A stretch of DNA of 51,613 nt from Eubacteriales bacterium OttesenSCG-928-N13 (GTDB lineage: Bacteria; Bacillota; Clostridia; Christensenellales; Aristaeellaceae), in NCBI GenBank assembly GCA_030265545.1, contig JAJDGF010000001.1:1-51613 (forward strand), written 5' to 3'. This document shows, one piece after another, positions 1 through 7,655 of this stretch. Below the pieces are notes generated by a model. It ran no database searches. It saw only the letters and a list, made by a program, of their open reading frames with translations, and was not told where the DNA came from. The translations under genes and the position numbers were made by a program. Numbering within the stretch: position 1 is the first letter of the stretch; each line of letters opens with the position of its first letter.

Positions 1-303
1 GATAATCATATCGATGCGTCCCGCCTTGCACTCATCGATCATGCGGTTAAACTCGTCGCGCTTTTTCGTGTTGGTGCCCGATATGCCGTCATCCGCGAAG
101 ATGCCCGCCATCACCCAATCGGGATGACCGTTTATGTAGGCGGTATAATGCTCAATCTGCGCTTCATAGCTGGTGGCCTGCTCGTCGCTTTCCGTGGAGA
201 CGCGGCAATACGCCGCCACGCGCTGCTTGGGCTTTTCCTCATTCTCCGTCTGGCGAACGCTTCTCCTCGCCGGGAGCACCATCACATTTTTATTGGCATC
301 CAT
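1..303 (-). CDS. Large serine recombinase, N-terminal part (cut by window edge)
   Basis: The first 101 codons of a site-specific recombinase lie in the window; the gene runs off the left edge. The resolvase-type catalytic motif AAYCRVST is at about residues 30-37, with Ser36 the expected nucleophile that forms the 5'-phosphoserine link to DNA, and DGISGT follows at about 72-77. The ATG at 303 overlaps the last 14 bases of the recombinase-domain gene before it, which suggests translational coupling. It is the third of three co-directional recombinase genes at the lysogeny end of the decayed prophage. Whether the C-terminal recombinase, zinc-ribbon and coiled-coil regions are present cannot be seen. 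Confidence 0.85.
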   Translation of the reverse strand, partial: MDANKNVMVLPARRSVRQTENEEKPKQRVAAYCRVSTESDEQATSYEAQIEHYTAYINGHPDWVMAGIFADDGISGTNTKKRDEFNRMIDECKAGRIDMII

Positions 304-721
304 TTTCTTTGTCCTCCGTTTCAATCAGGCTGTAAATGTACTCCGCTTGCTGAAATGGATCGTCGAGGGTTTGCTTTGCTTCGGTCAATATAAACGCCAC
401 CGGAACAGCGGGCTTGTCAATTGTTTTGACTTTATCCGCTCGCCCAAGAAGCTCGGCACGCCGAAGCCGTTCAACCTCGGCAGCTGCAAACGTTTCTGGA
501 TCGATGAGCGATGGATAAAATCCATCTCCCAGATAGCGCTTGTTTCGTAGCATCCTGCCGATGCCGGTGTGACGAGCATCAATACCGGCGGCAATCCCAG
601 CGTTGGTAAGAGACGCTCCGGACAAGTAAGCCTGAAAGAGCTTCTTGATCTGCTCGGCTTCTGTCTCCTCAATCACGGCTCTGCCATTTTCTATTCGGTA
701 ACCATACGGTGCATGGCGCAT
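290..721 (-). CDS. Short recombinase-domain protein lacking the catalytic domain
   Basis: This 143-residue protein begins directly in the 'Recombinase' DNA-binding domain ([11 protein letters not shown], then a helix-rich region ending in [14 protein letters not shown] at about residues 57-71). It has no N-terminal resolvase domain and no catalytic serine. The equivalent stretch of the neighbouring full-length recombinase is YAPYGYDAINGE (about 175-186), so the two are clearly related. It sits one base downstream of the larger recombinase and overlaps the next one. It is either an accessory DNA-binding partner or a fragment. The intact spacing and overlap favour a working small gene, because trios of this kind recur in Clostridia prophages as far as I recall. 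Confidence 0.75.
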   Translation of the reverse strand: MRHAPYGYRIENGRAVIEETEAEQIKKLFQAYLSGASLTNAGIAAGIDARHTGIGRMLRNKRYLGDGFYPSLIDPETFAAAEVERLRRAELLGRADKVKTIDKPAVPVAFILTEAKQTLDDPFQQAEYIYSLIETEDKENGCQ

Positions 722-722
722 A

Positions 723-2285
723 CTACTTCACCAGCCTTTCCTTGAGCACAATGCCGCATTTCAGCTCAAACCCGATTTCCGTGCGGCTGTATACAATGAT
801 CCGCTCGACAAAGCAAGCGAAAACATTCCCATCGAAACCTTCCATCATCGCCGTCCTTGCAGCAAAATGAAGCAGTTCCCTTGTTTTGCTCAGGTGTTGG
901 TTTTCGCCGCTCATAAAGCGCTGCAAAGATTCCCTCTGACGGCGCAGGCGCTCAGCTTCCTTCAACAGCTCATTGTTCCCTCTGTTGAAAACGACGGGCG
1001 TGAGGTATCCCTTCGCCCTCAGCCCGACCAGCATTTGGCTCTGCGTCTCGTTATCCTCAAGTTTCCGTTCAATTTCCTCAATCTTGAGCAAGCTATCTTC
1101 CGCATTCAACTTGGACAGACTTTCCAAAAGCGGCTTCAAGACAGCAACATGTCCGAAATTCAGCTTGTTCATCATCGTGACGAACGCCAATTCGATATCC
1201 GATTCGGGGATGTATTTCATGGAACACCGCTTGGTATCCTCAATATGCGCGGCGCAGCACCATGCGATGGGATGCCTGCCCACGGTGTGAACACGGCGCT
1301 TGAATTTGCCGCCGCATTCGCCGCAGACGATTTTTCCTGAAAAGGGATACCGGTTTTGGCATTTATCCTGCCTCATGTCCGCGCCTTTCTCCCTGCCTCG
1401 TTGCTCGATGATCGCCTGCGCAGATTCAAACTCCTCATGACTAATGATCGCTTCATGGTGGTTTTGAACCATGTACCGATCCTTTTCACCGTCATTTCGG
1501 TGCCGGGCGAAATGCGCATCGGTATAGGTCTTTTGAAAAATCGCGTCGCCGGTATACTTCTCGTTCCCAATCATCCCGCGAATGGTTGTCGCAGTCCAAC
1601 GGCCACCTTTCTTGGTAGGCACATTGCGGCGGTTCAACTCAGCAGCGATTTTCTGAGAACCTTTTCCAGAAAGGATTTCCGCGAAGATAAACCGCACGAT
1701 CTCAGCCTGAGCATCATTCACGACAAGCTCGCCGTTAATGGCGTCATAGCCGTAAGGCGCATAGGATATTTTGTAGGTGCCGTTTTGAAACCTGCGCTGT
1801 ATCGACCACCTATTGTTCTGAGCGATGGAAACCGACTCACTTTCAGCCAGTCCACTCAAGATTGACAGCATGAGTTCGCTTTCCATCGAACCGGTGTGAA
1901 TGGCTTCCTTCTCGAAGCTGACGAATACGCCAATGTCGAGTAGCAACCGCACGATTTCCAGACAATCGGCTGTATTTCGCGCAAAGCGGCTGATGGATTT
2001 TGTGAGAATCAAGTCTATCTTCCGATTCTTGCAGTCATCGAGCAGCCGAAGCAGCCCAGTTCGCTTATCCTTTTTTGTACCGGTAATGCCGTGGTCATAA
2101 TACACCCCTGCATACTCCCAGTCGGTGTTCGACCTGATGAGTGCTTCATAATGATCGATTTGGGTTTCCAGACTGCCAGACTGCTCATCGCTGTCCGTCG
2201 ATACCCGGCAGTAGGCAGCGACGCGTAGTTTCGCATTTGGAGCTGGGACGTACGCGCCGGGGTCAATTTTCGTTACTTTCATCAT
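723..2285 (-). CDS. Large serine recombinase (phage/ICE integrase)
   Basis: A full-length 520-residue large serine recombinase. The catalytic domain has AAYCRVST with Ser29, GITGT at about 66-70 and the arginine-containing SISRFARN segment at about 97-104. The recombinase domain (about 170-290) is followed by a zinc ribbon with CGEC at 321-324 and further cysteines near 343, then a predicted coiled coil (about 390-460). That is the usual order for recombinases of phages and Tn4451-like elements. Two adjacent ATG codons could start it; an AAGGTGG stretch lies just upstream. It is the first gene of the recombinase trio and the likeliest true integrase of this prophage. Confidence 0.93.
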   Translation of the reverse strand: MMKVTKIDPGAYVPAPNAKLRVAAYCRVSTDSDEQSGSLETQIDHYEALIRSNTDWEYAGVYYDHGITGTKKDKRTGLLRLLDDCKNRKIDLILTKSISRFARNTADCLEIVRLLLDIGVFVSFEKEAIHTGSMESELMLSILSGLAESESVSIAQNNRWSIQRRFQNGTYKISYAPYGYDAINGELVVNDAQAEIVRFIFAEILSGKGSQKIAAELNRRNVPTKKGGRWTATTIRGMIGNEKYTGDAIFQKTYTDAHFARHRNDGEKDRYMVQNHHEAIISHEEFESAQAIIEQRGREKGADMRQDKCQNRYPFSGKIVCGECGGKFKRRVHTVGRHPIAWCCAAHIEDTKRCSMKYIPESDIELAFVTMMNKLNFGHVAVLKPLLESLSKLNAEDSLLKIEEIERKLEDNETQSQMLVGLRAKGYLTPVVFNRGNNELLKEAERLRRQRESLQRFMSGENQHLSKTRELLHFAARTAMMEGFDGNVFACFVERIIVYSRTEIGFELKCGIVLKERLVK

Positions 2286-2334
2286 CTCACCACCTTCAGA
2301 GGGTGTCTCATGTTAGCTCTGATCGGCGGTGGAT

Positions 2335-2523
2335 TCAACATACTTTTGGCATGATTTGTGATAACGCTGGCGCAAATGACTGGCGATTCAGCGCAGTGAT
2401 TTCGGCGTACTCTGCGGTAGTTATCAGCCCTTTTGCCAGCATCTTTTCGAGCACATGTTGCGCCCTTGCGTAATCCACTTCGCGCTGCAATTGCTCCTGT
2501 GAAACGCATTTTCTTTCCATCAT
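2335..2523 (-). CDS. Small SHOCT-like protein
   Basis: A protein of about 62 residues with the short helical pattern LEKMLAKGLITTAEYAEI, which resembles the SHOCT motif often found in very small phage and membrane-associated proteins. I chose the ATG at 2523 because GGAG lies six bases upstream; a longer reading from 2553 is possible. It lies immediately upstream of the recombinase trio. Small SHOCT-like genes are common in that position in Clostridia prophages, which is family knowledge rather than evidence of function. No function can be assigned. Confidence 0.65.
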   Translation of the reverse strand: MMERKCVSQEQLQREVDYARAQHVLEKMLAKGLITTAEYAEITALNRQSFAPALSQIMPKVC

Positions 2524-2555
2524 ATCTGGCTCCATTTCTGAGAGATAAAGCAAAA

Positions 2556-2588
2556 GCCCTCACCATCCACAGGACAGTGAGGGGAGAT
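2556..2588 (-). terminator. Probable rho-independent terminator
   Basis: On the minus strand CCCTCAC and GTGAGGG form a seven-base-pair stem with a loop of about 13 bases, followed by CTTTTGCTTT. It lies between the hypothetical gene at 2726-3043 and the SHOCT-like gene, so it would separate them. Confidence 0.5.
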
Positions 2589-2615
2589 TTGGCAACCGGA
2601 TATGAAATTGTTTTA

Positions 2616-2757
2616 TTAGACGACCTTCGAGAACAGCCCCGACACCCAGCCGATCTGCGCGCCGACGATGACGGCATGCCAGCCGTTGGCCACCATGGCG
2701 ACGTATTCATAGGTCGTGTCAGCAACTACGGTCGTGATGAACGTATATTAAGTGCCA
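2616..2757 (-). other. Open, protein-like stretch without a start (possible gene remnant)
   Basis: Downstream of the 105-codon gene a different minus frame reads a hydrophobic, protein-like sequence (MVANGWHAVIVGAQIGW near its middle) up to a TAA at 2616. A stop lies directly upstream and no ribosome site precedes the internal ATG. It could be the shifted tail of the upstream gene or a 26-residue peptide. I do not recognise it. Confidence 0.25.
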
Positions 2758-3043
2758 TTACCCAGGGGGCTATCAGATATTGTACAGTGTACTCTTTCGG
2801 AATGTGCCTGAGAATTGCGCCGCCATTCAAGTGTGCGTTTCGGTTCGTGCATGACAATTCCGTGATACCCAACCCTGCCAATTGGTCGCGCAGCACCTGT
2901 CCGATATTAATACTACTGATCGTACTGAAATTCCTGATATGTTTTTTCGTCTCAACTCTCATTCCCTTGATTTTTCCGCACTCGTTCAGCTCATACACTT
3001 CATATTCGGGTTTGGCACTGGTGATCTTGTTGTTCTGCTTCAT
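2726..3043 (-). CDS. Hypothetical protein
   Basis: A 105-residue protein of unknown function, rich in charged residues in its first third (YEVYELNECGKIKGMRVETK), with no signal peptide, membrane segment or recognisable motif. A purine-rich stretch including AAGGGG precedes the ATG. It is followed by a terminator-like hairpin and then the SHOCT-like gene. Its last ten or so residues may come from a shifted frame, since a protein-like stretch in another frame starts where it ends. It lies in the lysogeny-side accessory part of the prophage. Confidence 0.45.
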   Translation of the reverse strand: MKQNNKITSAKPEYEVYELNECGKIKGMRVETKKHIRNFSTISSINIGQVLRDQLAGLGITELSCTNRNAHLNGGAILRHIPKEYTVQYLIAPWVMALNIRSSRP

Positions 3044-3179
3044 GATGGATTACCCCTTTCATCTCTCAAATGTTAATTCCTTGTAACTTGCCCTGAGTAT
3101 GGTGCGTTTTTCGTACCAATTTTGCATTGATACCGCACATATTTCCCTTGAATAACGGTCGTGGCGTATTTTGCGCATC

Positions 3180-3210
3180 AAAAAAGCACCTCGGTTCAGG
3201 TGCTTTTAAG
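3180..3210 (-). terminator. Bidirectional terminator hairpin
   Basis: AAAAGCACCT at 3182-3191 and AGGTGCTTTT at 3198-3207 form a perfect ten-base-pair inverted repeat with a CGGTTC loop. It lies just downstream of the minus-strand gene that ends at 3247 and would work in both directions. Confidence 0.8.
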
Positions 3211-3246
3211 TGGTTCTATTGATGTAATTTGCTTTGAACGCCTGAC

Positions 3247-3579
3247 TTATTGCTGCCTTTGTTTTCGTAGTAATATTCGTTCCGCTTCGAGGTGTGCATC
3301 CTTGTTGGGCGACCCCTCTCGTATGGATTTTCTGACGTGTTCCAGTGCGTAATCAAGCACTTTATCCTCACCCTCACCGTAAATCTCGCACGTTTTATAC
3401 CCGCCTTGGATTGCGATATCAGCAAACTTTTCGCCAAGCTGTTTCGTGGCCGCTGCCGAAAACTTAAACTTAACTGGTTCTTGATTATGATAAGTTGAAA
3501 TCTTTGAGCGTTCTGCATCTCGAACGCCCTGCTCAACACTTTTCTGTATGAGCCATGAATCAAAGAACGACAGACCCAT
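3247..3579 (-). CDS. Hypothetical protein
   Basis: A protein of about 110 residues with no family I recognise. It is basic at the C terminus (AERILLRKQRQQ) and has a predicted helical middle (AAATKQLGEKFADIAIQGG). AAGGATGTGATGAA precedes the ATG at 3579, which is a better-supported start than an ATG 18 bases further upstream. A perfect terminator hairpin follows. Its neighbour upstream is a gene broken by a stop codon, and both belong to the accessory part of the decayed prophage. Confidence 0.55.
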   Translation of the reverse strand: MGLSFFDSWLIQKSVEQGVRDAERSKISTYHNQEPVKFKFSAAATKQLGEKFADIAIQGGYKTCEIYGEGEDKVLDYALEHVRKSIREGSPNKDAHLEAERILLRKQRQQ

Positions 3580-3614
3580 TTCATCACATCCTTCCATATG
3601 ATTCCGAATCGCTA

Positions 3615-3965
3615 TTATCGTTTCACAATCGGGACATTTCCAGCTCCAACTTTCTGTTTCTCCTTTTCACCCTCAAACCAATGCTCCATGTACTCATTGA
3701 TTGCCCATATTGCCTTTGGTTCCACGGCGCATCTTGCCAGATCGGAACCTTCGCCAACCTCAACAGCAAAGGCGTTCGTGTCCAGAACCGCATTCTCGCC
3801 AACTTTGATCATCGCATCAGCATAGTGCATGAAGCCATCGTGCTGGAACTCAAGCACTTTCCATTCAGCTCGCTTGTGATCACCATGTTAATCACGTTTC
3901 TCACTGCGGTAGCAGACACATTTATGAGGAGCATTAGATTGTGGTTGCGGCTTCTTTTCTGACAT
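3615..3965 (-). pseudogene. Hypothetical protein broken by one in-frame stop
   Basis: A GGAGG ribosome site lies nine bases before the ATG at 3965. The frame reads 25 codons (start MSEKKPQPQSNAPHK, with CVCY following) to a TAA at 3888-3890, then continues in the same frame without interruption for about 90 codons to 3615, ending GAGNVPIVKR. A good ribosome site, one stop and one continuous frame fit a nonsense-mutated gene of about 116 codons better than two genes. Rescue of the second half from a downstream GTG cannot be excluded. No family was recognised; the cysteine pair near residue 17 might be part of a metal site. Confidence 0.6.
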
Positions 3966-4187
3966 AATCCGACACCTCCGAAATGATTATATCACAAGAT
4001 GACAACTCTGCACAGCAGCCATTCAACTTTTTTCATAAACTTGTTCATGCATAGATGCCAGGGCGACATAAATCAAGAATCTTTGACCGAGAATTACGTA
4101 GACGGATTTACCTCTTCGCTTTAGCCGGTTATTAAGGACAAGACCAAAAACTATTCGAGAGTTAATCAACACTCTCACATTAAAAAG

Positions 4188-4225
4188 CAACACAGACACC
4201 TTCTGGCAGGGGTGTCTGTTTTGTT
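4188..4225 (-). terminator. Bidirectional terminator hairpin
   Basis: ACAGACACC and GGTGTCTGT form a nine-base-pair stem around a short loop, with T-rich flanks on both strands. On the minus strand it follows the gene ending at 4249. The rest of the 3966-4248 gap shows nothing I can name. Confidence 0.7.
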
Positions 4226-4248
4226 ATATACACAAATTCAATGGAGAT

Positions 4249-4515
4249 CTAAGTATGTCTTACGAGAATTGCATCGACCAAGATGCTATTCGCGGCTATA
4301 TCATTGACGTAGCAGAGCTTATCTTTGAAAGAAAAAGCGATGGCAAGACGTTCGGTTCCGCTGATGTGCCATAGGCTCCATTCTTCTGGCGCTCTGGATT
4401 CCAACGAAAGAGACATATCCTTGTATGCGTTCATCCAATATTCATCGGATAGAACATTCTGCTTTTCGCCTTCTACTACTAGTTCTGACAGGGAACAGCG
4501 AATTTCCGCATTCAA
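4249..4515 (-). CDS. Hypothetical protein, possibly lacking its natural start
   Basis: An 88-residue reading from a TTG start, with no recognised domain. The same frame stays open and protein-like for about 18 codons upstream of the TTG until a TGA, and no ribosome site precedes the TTG. The true N terminus may therefore have been lost, or fused to the disrupted small gene just upstream. A strong terminator follows it. Its place is between holin and the lysogeny genes of the prophage. Function unknown. Confidence 0.4.
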   Translation of the reverse strand: MNAEIRCSLSELVVEGEKQNVLSDEYWMNAYKDMSLSLESRAPEEWSLWHISGTERLAIAFSFKDKLCYVNDIAANSILVDAILVRHT

Positions 4516-4626
4516 GTCAAAATTGTGCCTGCGGGCTTGGACTGCGTCGGCTCCGGCTTCGTTTCCTCAGGCGTCGGCACGTCCTGCTTGCCGTTATCGC
4601 CATCGGACACAGCAGCCATCGGACAT
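4512..4626 (-). pseudogene. Small Pro/Glu-rich phage gene frameshifted by a 16-bp duplication
   Basis: GGAGG lies seven bases before the ATG at 4626, but that frame stops after ten codons. The sequence TGTCCGATGGC occurs twice, 16 bases apart (4599-4609 and 4615-4625 on the plus strand). Removing one 16-base unit restores a 32-codon frame that starts MSDGDNGKQDVPTPEETKP and ends at 4512. The duplication therefore looks like the disabling event. It lies between holin and the next gene. Small proline/glutamate-rich proteins are common there in phage late regions, but I cannot name this one. Confidence 0.5.
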
Positions 4627-4651
4627 AATCGTTCCTCCCATCATAATTGAA

Positions 4652-4707
4652 GGACGATTGCTTTATTCGAGGACGATTGCTTTATTCGAGGACGATTGCT
4701 TTATTCG
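4652..4707. repeat. Three tandem copies of a 19-bp unit
   Basis: GGACGATTGCTTTATTCGA is repeated at 4652-4670 and 4671-4689, with an 18-base match at 4690-4707. The last copy overlaps the stop codon of the holin gene, so the array sits exactly at the holin 3' end. Confidence 0.9.
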
Positions 4708-5132
4708 CCATCGCCCTCGTGATCGCGGTTGTGAAGCTGCGCAAGAATCTCCTTGAGCTTGTCGGGAACCGGCAGTCCGATGCGTGCTGCGTTTTCGAGC
4801 AGGCTTAAGCCCTCATTGGATAGGTAGAAGCAAATCACTGCACTGCGCAGTGCGCTGCCGCTACCAACAACATGCACATCGGCGATGTTGGCTACACCGA
4901 CCAGAATCAGGATCAGCGCCTTTTTGAAGACGCCCTTGAAGCCAACGGCGCTGGACAGCTTCTTGTCGATGATCGCGTACATGATGCCGGTGATATAGTC
5001 CAGTACCATGAAGGCGACTAGCGCAATAAGCAGCCCGTCCATACCTCCGAGGAAGTAGCCGAGCCAGCCGCCAATGATGGCAATGGACATTTGTATTTTT
5101 GCCCATACCAGGTCGATTTGAAAATCTTTCAT
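4701..5132 (-). CDS. Phage holin (holin-4 / toxin-secretion holin family)
   Basis: A 143-residue membrane protein with three predicted membrane segments (about 15-35, 33-55 and 70-92) and the family's characteristic stretch LDYITGIMYAIIDKKLSS followed by GFKGVFKK. This family makes inner-membrane lesions that release endolysin late in infection, and relatives act in toxin secretion in Clostridia. GGAGG precedes the ATG. The endolysin gene lies upstream, separated here by a terminator and a methyltransferase remnant. Length and motifs look intact. Confidence 0.93.
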   Translation of the reverse strand: MKDFQIDLVWAKIQMSIAIIGGWLGYFLGGMDGLLIALVAFMVLDYITGIMYAIIDKKLSSAVGFKGVFKKALILILVGVANIADVHVVGSGSALRSAVICFYLSNEGLSLLENAARIGLPVPDKLKEILAQLHNRDHEGDGE

Positions 5133-5215
5133 AATAAATTCCTCCTTGTAAATGCTATTGTAGTGGGCGCGAAAAACGAAACGAGCGGCGCGCGATATTT
5201 AAAACGGTTATGCAT

Positions 5216-5262
5216 AAAAATGGCGCTCATGCACGGCTTATCAGCCGACGGGAGCGCCATCG
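5216..5262 (-). terminator. Terminator between the methyltransferase remnant and holin
   Basis: On the minus strand ATGGCGCTC pairs with GAGCGCCAT (nine base pairs, perfect), followed immediately by TTTTTATG. Confidence 0.75.
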
Positions 5263-5301
5263 CGTTATGTATGTGATCCGGGGTAATTCGTCAGATCTTC
5301 C

Positions 5302-5510
5302 TCATGATTTCTCGCCTCCCTCAAGCCGCCTGATGGCGGTATCGAAAATCGCGTCCGACAGCTCGCAGCCCACGGCGTCGTAGCCATCGAGCGCAGCGGC
5401 CTGCAGCGTGATGCCGCTGTCCGTGAACGGGTCGAATATGGTGCCGCCGGGCGAGATGATCCTGACGATCTGGCGCATGAGCTCGAGCGGCTTCTCGGTC
5501 TAGTGGTGAC
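5302..5510 (-). pseudogene. C-terminal remnant of a DNA methyltransferase
   Basis: The minus strand reads TEKPLELMRQIV, then ISPGGTIFDPFTDSGIT and GYDAVGCELS, and ends at a TGA at 5302. This is the C-terminal end of an N4/N6 DNA methyltransferase of the type HPTEKP...DPFAGSGTT. The AGSG loop that binds S-adenosylmethionine has become TDSG, a stop (TAG) sits where the HP of HPTEKP should be, and nothing of the catalytic DPPY half is present. It cannot encode an active enzyme. It is wedged between endolysin and holin, an unusual place that suggests insertion or deletion. Confidence 0.7.
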
Positions 5511-5513
5511 GTT

Positions 5514-6497
5514 TTACTCGATCTCGGCGTATCTGCCGCTGATCCAGGCTGTGGTCTCGCTCTTGCCCTTGGGCGTGTAGCGGATCTCGAACCAGCCGTC
5601 CGCCACAGCGCCGGTAGCCAGGAGGCGCTGCCCGTGGTTCGCGATGCCCAGCGAGCTGAAGCGCGTGCTCGCGCCCTTGCGCACGTTGACCGTGCCGCCC
5701 GTGACGCGCACATACTGGGTTTGGGCAGGCGCTGCGCCGCCCATAGCGTGGGCGACGATGTGCGCGATGGTCACCAGATCTGCATTGCCGGTCTGGGTCA
5801 GATGGGCACACTTCTGTTCCGCATGGACGGCGGCGGCGGTCTTGCCGCCGTAATCGCTGTCAACGCCGTTCTTCTGGGCGCCGTATGTGCCCAGGCTATG
5901 CCCGAGCTTCAGCAGCATCTGCTGCAGCTCGCCCACGTCCGGCGCAACCATGCCCAGGCTCAGCGCGCGCTCGCCCAGCTTGTACACCTTGGCATCGTCC
6001 TTGATCCAGCGAATCACGCACAGGTAGCCTTTGCCCGCGCTCCGGCTTTTGCTGTATGTTGTGATCGTGTGCCTTTTAGGGCCAGTGCCGCTGCCGTGGC
6101 CGTAGCACTCGTTGTCGCCGGTCACCATCTCTACATGGCCCACGCCCCATGTGTTGCCAGGTGTGCCTTTATAGTAGATACAGTCGCCCGGCTTCAGCTT
6201 GCTCAGCGTGGGATATCTGCGCGTGCCGCCCCTGTTATCCTCGACCAGGATGCCCTTGCCCCGGCTTGACACTTGCGCCGAGGTATTGCCACCGATATCG
6301 ATGCCCCAAGCGCGCTTCAATACCTCACGCACCGTGCTGCTGCAATCGCCGTAGCCGGTCTTGGCACCCTCGGGCTTGCCGAAAACGTAGCAGCGATTGC
6401 TGCTCTGGGTGTAGCTGTTGTGCCCGGCGATGCTCTTGATCAGCCGGACGGCCTGCTTGCGCGCCGCTTCGGGCGATAACACGTTTGCGAGTGCCAT
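5514..6497 (-). CDS. Phage endolysin: cysteine peptidase/amidase, peptidoglycan-binding and SH3 domains
   Basis: A 327-residue cell-wall hydrolase. The N-terminal cysteine-histidine peptidase domain has GYGDCSSTV with Cys52 and GVGHVEMV with His121, the probable catalytic pair of an NlpC/P60- or CHAP-like fold. The middle (about 170-255) looks like a peptidoglycan-binding helical domain (VGELQQMLLKLGHSLG, DYGGKTAAAV). The C terminus (about 262-327) is an SH3b domain (VTGGTVNVRKG, WISGRYAEIE). It would cut peptidoglycan after the holin opens the membrane. AGGA is correctly spaced before the ATG. It appears intact although much of the prophage around it is lost. Confidence 0.92.
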   Translation of the reverse strand: MALANVLSPEAARKQAVRLIKSIAGHNSYTQSSNRCYVFGKPEGAKTGYGDCSSTVREVLKRAWGIDIGGNTSAQVSSRGKGILVEDNRGGTRRYPTLSKLKPGDCIYYKGTPGNTWGVGHVEMVTGDNECYGHGSGTGPKRHTITTYSKSRSAGKGYLCVIRWIKDDAKVYKLGERALSLGMVAPDVGELQQMLLKLGHSLGTYGAQKNGVDSDYGGKTAAAVHAEQKCAHLTQTGNADLVTIAHIVAHAMGGAAPAQTQYVRVTGGTVNVRKGASTRFSSLGIANHGQRLLATGAVADGWFEIRYTPKGKSETTAWISGRYAEIE

Positions 6498-6513
6498 AAT
6501 TGATCATCCTTTC

Positions 6514-6540
6514 GCATAAAAAATAGCGCTTTCGCGCTTT
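6514..6540 (-). terminator. Short terminator between the tail gene and endolysin
   Basis: On the minus strand AGCGC-GAAA-GCGCT is followed by ATTTTTTAT. The stem is short but the loop is a stable GAAA tetraloop and the T run is good. Confidence 0.6.
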
Positions 6541-6554
6541 GTTTCGGCAACCGC

Positions 6555-7655
6555 CTAGGTGTACTGAATCGCCTGCCAGTGCAGCTCGATCGTGCGCGCG
6601 CCGCCCACGCGCATAACGCGGATTTCGCAGCCGTCGGTGGTAACGGCGTTGGTGGTGATGATGACCGAAACGCTGGATGCATAGGTCATCGGCCAGTTGG
6701 GCGTGACCGTGACGCTCGGCGGGCTGGTAAATCGGCCAGCTGGGAAAATCACATCGCAGATGGTCACCTTGTTCCCGCCCATGGATATTTCCTCCACCCC
6801 CGCCGCGATGCGCAGCGCGCCCAGCAGCGCCGCTTGATCCTGCACATCCGCGCCCAGCCCGCCGGATGATTTGGGCAGCGGGCTTTGCATCGTGACCGCG
6901 CCCTCAAATCGGGTGGGCAGCGCCACATCAAACAGATCCGCCGTATCGCTATATTTGCCGATCGCCAGCCCTGTGCCATCGCTTTTCAGGTGGATCAGCG
7001 CCTTGGCGGTGGATAGCGTGCGAGCCACCTGCGCGCTCGTGATCCGATCGCTGATGCGCAGCTCAAATTCATAGGATTCCGCCAGCGCAAATAGGCCATT
7101 CAGCATCTGGCGATCGATCTGTTGCGTCAGCCCGGACGGCAGCGCCACCTCAATCCAATCGCTCGCGCCCCTTGCGCGATAGCGCAGCGACCAATCGGCG
7201 CTGTTTGCGCCGCCCAGCGCGGCCACCTCCGCCGTCAGGCTGAATGCCGCCGATGTGCCCGCTTCATCGGGCGCGCCCTCCGCATTCGCGCGGATCACCT
7301 CGAATCTCCCGATCCTCGGGTCCGAATATGGGCAAACGTCGATGCTGGCATTCAGCTGGTTTACGATCCCTTTCGGGGTTGTGGCGCTCACATTGAGCGA
7401 TGCCGCGTCCGTCTCGGGGCATACCACATCCAGATCCAGAAACGCCGCCAATAGCGCGCCGCTTTTGGTGGTCTTTTTGCTCGCTTGATACAGCACGTTT
7501 CCGGCTGCATCCGTGATCGTCACGGTGGCCGTGGGCATGGTCGTGAAGGAGCCCGACCAGGAATGGCGGATGCGCAGCACCGATTCCCCCGCGATAAACA
7601 GGTTCTCGGGCAGCTTCCCAATAAATTTCTCGTTGGCTTCGGTGATCGTTCCCAT
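6555..7655 (-). CDS. Phage tail fibre / minor structural protein
   Basis: A 366-residue protein resembling the DUF859-type or gp58-like minor structural proteins of Gram-positive siphophages. It has beta-rich repeats in the first 200 residues (TATVTITDAAGNVLY) and a KSDGTGLAIGKYSD segment at about 222-235, typical of the shaft-to-tip junction. The C-terminal domain (about 290-366) ends with IELHWQAIQYT, as in receptor-binding tips. GGGAGGG precedes the ATG. Directly upstream lies the truncated capsid gene, so all tail genes that should come first are gone. The gene itself looks complete. Confidence 0.75.
   Translation of the reverse strand: MGTITEANEKFIGKLPENLFIAGESVLRIRHSWSGSFTTMPTATVTITDAAGNVLYQASKKTTKSGALLAAFLDLDVVCPETDAASLNVSATTPKGIVNQLNASIDVCPYSDPRIGRFEVIRANAEGAPDEAGTSAAFSLTAEVAALGGANSADWSLRYRARGASDWIEVALPSGLTQQIDRQMLNGLFALAESYEFELRISDRITSAQVARTLSTAKALIHLKSDGTGLAIGKYSDTADLFDVALPTRFEGAVTMQSPLPKSSGGLGADVQDQAALLGALRIAAGVEEISMGGNKVTICDVIFPAGRFTSPPSVTVTPNWPMTYASSVSVIITTNAVTTDGCEIRVMRVGGARTIELHWQAIQYT

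Noticed and set aside
2282-2725. A 147-codon minus-strand frame over the SHOCT-like gene
   Set aside because: It runs through a terminator hairpin and the real small gene in another frame, with Arg/Ser-rich random content.
4652-4707. CRISPR or iteron array from the 19-bp repeats
   Set aside because: The copies are directly abutting with no spacers, and no replication gene is near.
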